Shown: positions 5,208-6,017 of the stretch, piece after piece
How the letters are laid out: each line of letters begins with the position of its first letter
How positions within the stretch are numbered: the first letter of the stretch is position 1
Assembly (NCBI GenBank): GCA_913031405.1
Contig: CAJWCX010000081.1
Location: 1-6,017, forward strand
DNA: 6,017 nt
Direction: 5' to 3'
Source of the DNA: an uncultured Flavobacteriales bacterium
GTDB lineage: Bacteria > Bacteroidota > Bacteroidia > Flavobacteriales_D > Crocinitomicaceae
Notes under the pieces: model-generated
Databases searched by the model: none
Told to the model about the DNA's origin: nothing
Seen by the model: the letters and a program-made list of their open reading frames with translations, nothing else
Position numbers and translations under genes: made by a program

Positions 5208-6017
5208 ATGAGTCAAAAACGAGATTATTACGAGGTATTGGGTGTTTCAAAAGGTGCGACTGAGGCTGAAATTAAAAAGGCATATCGGAAGCTTGCCCTG
5301 AAACATCATCCAGATAAAAACCCTGGTGATGCCGCTGCTGAAGAAAAGTTTAAAGAAGCAGCAGAGGCATATGAGGTCTTGAGCAATCCTGATAAAAAAG
5401 CGCGTTATGACCAATTTGGACACGCTGGAATGGGACAAGGTTTCGGGGGCGGTGGCATGAATATGGACGACATATTTTCTCAATTCGGGGATATTTTCGG
5501 CGGTGCTTTCGGTGGTAGCTTTGGTGGAAGTAGAGGAGGAGCACGTGTTGTGAAGGGTTCTAATTTACGCGTGAAGATGAAACTCACTTTGGAGGATATA
5601 GCCAATGGTGTGAAAAAGAAAATTAAAGTAAATAAACTTGTAAACGCCGAAGGAGTAACATTTAAGAGCTGTTCAAAATGTAACGGCACTGGACGGGTAA
5701 CGAGAATGGCACAAACCTTTATTGGTGCTATGCAAACCCAATCAGCTTGTAATATTTGTCAGGGTGCGGGTAAAATGATTGACAAAAAACCTGCAGGAGC
5801 TGATCAAAATGGTCTCAAAAGACAAGAGGAGGTTATTGAAATTGAAATCCCAGCCGGAGTAGAGGAAGGGATGCAGTTAAACGTAAGGGGTAAAGGAAAT
5901 GCAGGTCCATTTAACGGTGTTCCTGGTGACTTAATGGTAGTCATTGAGGAAATTGAGCATTCAGAATTAAAAAGGGATGGTGACAACATTCATTATGAGG
6001 CGCTGGTTAGCTTTATG
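5208..6017 (+). CDS. dnaJ: DnaJ (Hsp40) co-chaperone with a reduced two-motif zinc region, N-terminal 270 codons
   Basis: DnaJ delivers unfolded proteins to DnaK and stimulates its ATPase. It is partial: open from the ATG at 5208 to the window end. The J-domain (about 6-70) has the essential HPD at 34-36. A Gly/Phe-rich linker (about 71-111) contains MDDIFSQFGDIFGG. C-terminal domain I starts near 117 and resumes after the zinc region (EIEIPAGVEEGMQLNVRGKG). Where type I DnaJ has four CxxCxGxG motifs, only two are present: CSKCNGTG (155-162) and CNICQGAG (181-188). By alignment these are canonical motifs 2 and 3. The motif 1 position reads KVNKLVNAEG, and the motif 4 position reads KKPAGADQNG, both without cysteine. 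The protein therefore probably binds one zinc rather than two. I recall the same pattern in flavobacterial DnaJ proteins, so this is likely a lineage trait. The frame is intact. The 10-bp gap from grpE indicates an operon. The closest alternative, CbpA, lacks a zinc region altogether. Confidence 0.95.
   Translation, partial: MSQKRDYYEVLGVSKGATEAEIKKAYRKLALKHHPDKNPGDAAAEEKFKEAAEAYEVLSNPDKKARYDQFGHAGMGQGFGGGGMNMDDIFSQFGDIFGGAFGGSFGGSRGGARVVKGSNLRVKMKLTLEDIANGVKKKIKVNKLVNAEGVTFKSCSKCNGTGRVTRMAQTFIGAMQTQSACNICQGAGKMIDKKPAGADQNGLKRQEEVIEIEIPAGVEEGMQLNVRGKGNAGPFNGVPGDLMVVIEEIEHSELKRDGDNIHYEALVSFM

Noticed and set aside
5631..5831. Frameshift or sequencing error as the cause of the missing DnaJ zinc motifs
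   Set aside because: The frame is continuous, the flanking DnaJ sequence is conserved on both sides, and both missing motifs belong to the same zinc centre, which an error would not produce.
5247..5989. Several minus-strand open frames (61-78 codons) inside dnaJ
   Set aside because: The plus strand encodes an unmistakable DnaJ over the whole stretch. The proline/phenylalanine-rich translations are the reverse of Gly/Phe and Lys codons.

Overview
The window looks like chromosomal DNA of a Bacteroidota bacterium, most likely of the Flavobacteriia. It is AT-rich. Start codons lack Shine-Dalgarno sequences and follow A/T-rich leaders. Intergenic regions carry perfect or near-perfect matches to the Bacteroidota -7 box TAnnTTTG. 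The GyrA N-terminus and the two-motif DnaJ zinc region both resemble flavobacterial proteins as I remember them. This placement rests on motif recognition; no database search was run.

Layout, left to right. (1) Positions 1-1015, minus strand: the first 338 codons of gyrA (DNA gyrase A subunit), cut by the left window edge. (2) Positions 1016-1207: a 192-bp divergent regulatory gap with one -7 box facing each gene and an 11-bp tandem repeat that contains a perfect DnaA box. (3) Positions 1208-3748, plus strand: complete clpC, an 846-aa AAA+ unfoldase with a ClpP-docking loop. (4) Positions 3761-4483, minus strand: a 240-aa nitroreductase-family flavoprotein, convergent with clpC with only 12 bp between the stop codons and no visible terminator. 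(5) Positions 4484-4627: a second divergent regulatory gap with an 8-bp perfect inverted repeat, a good Bacteroidota-type promoter for the nitroreductase, and two competing weak promoter candidates for grpE. (6) Positions 4628-5197 and 5208-6017, plus strand: grpE, then dnaJ 10 bp later, almost certainly one operon; dnaJ is cut by the right edge after 270 codons.

The theme is protein quality control. ClpC unfolds proteins for ClpP, while GrpE (nucleotide exchange) and DnaJ (substrate delivery and ATPase stimulation) are the two co-chaperones of DnaK, which is not in the window. GyrA and the nitroreductase have unrelated functions. This is mostly ordinary core-genome content, and I see no wholly new system, mobile element, CRISPR array, tRNA or rRNA. 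The points that deserve a second look are the DnaJ that has lost zinc-binding motifs 1 and 4 together while keeping 2 and 3, the inverted repeat placed over the nitroreductase/grpE promoters, and the tandem DnaA-box-like repeat between gyrA and clpC.
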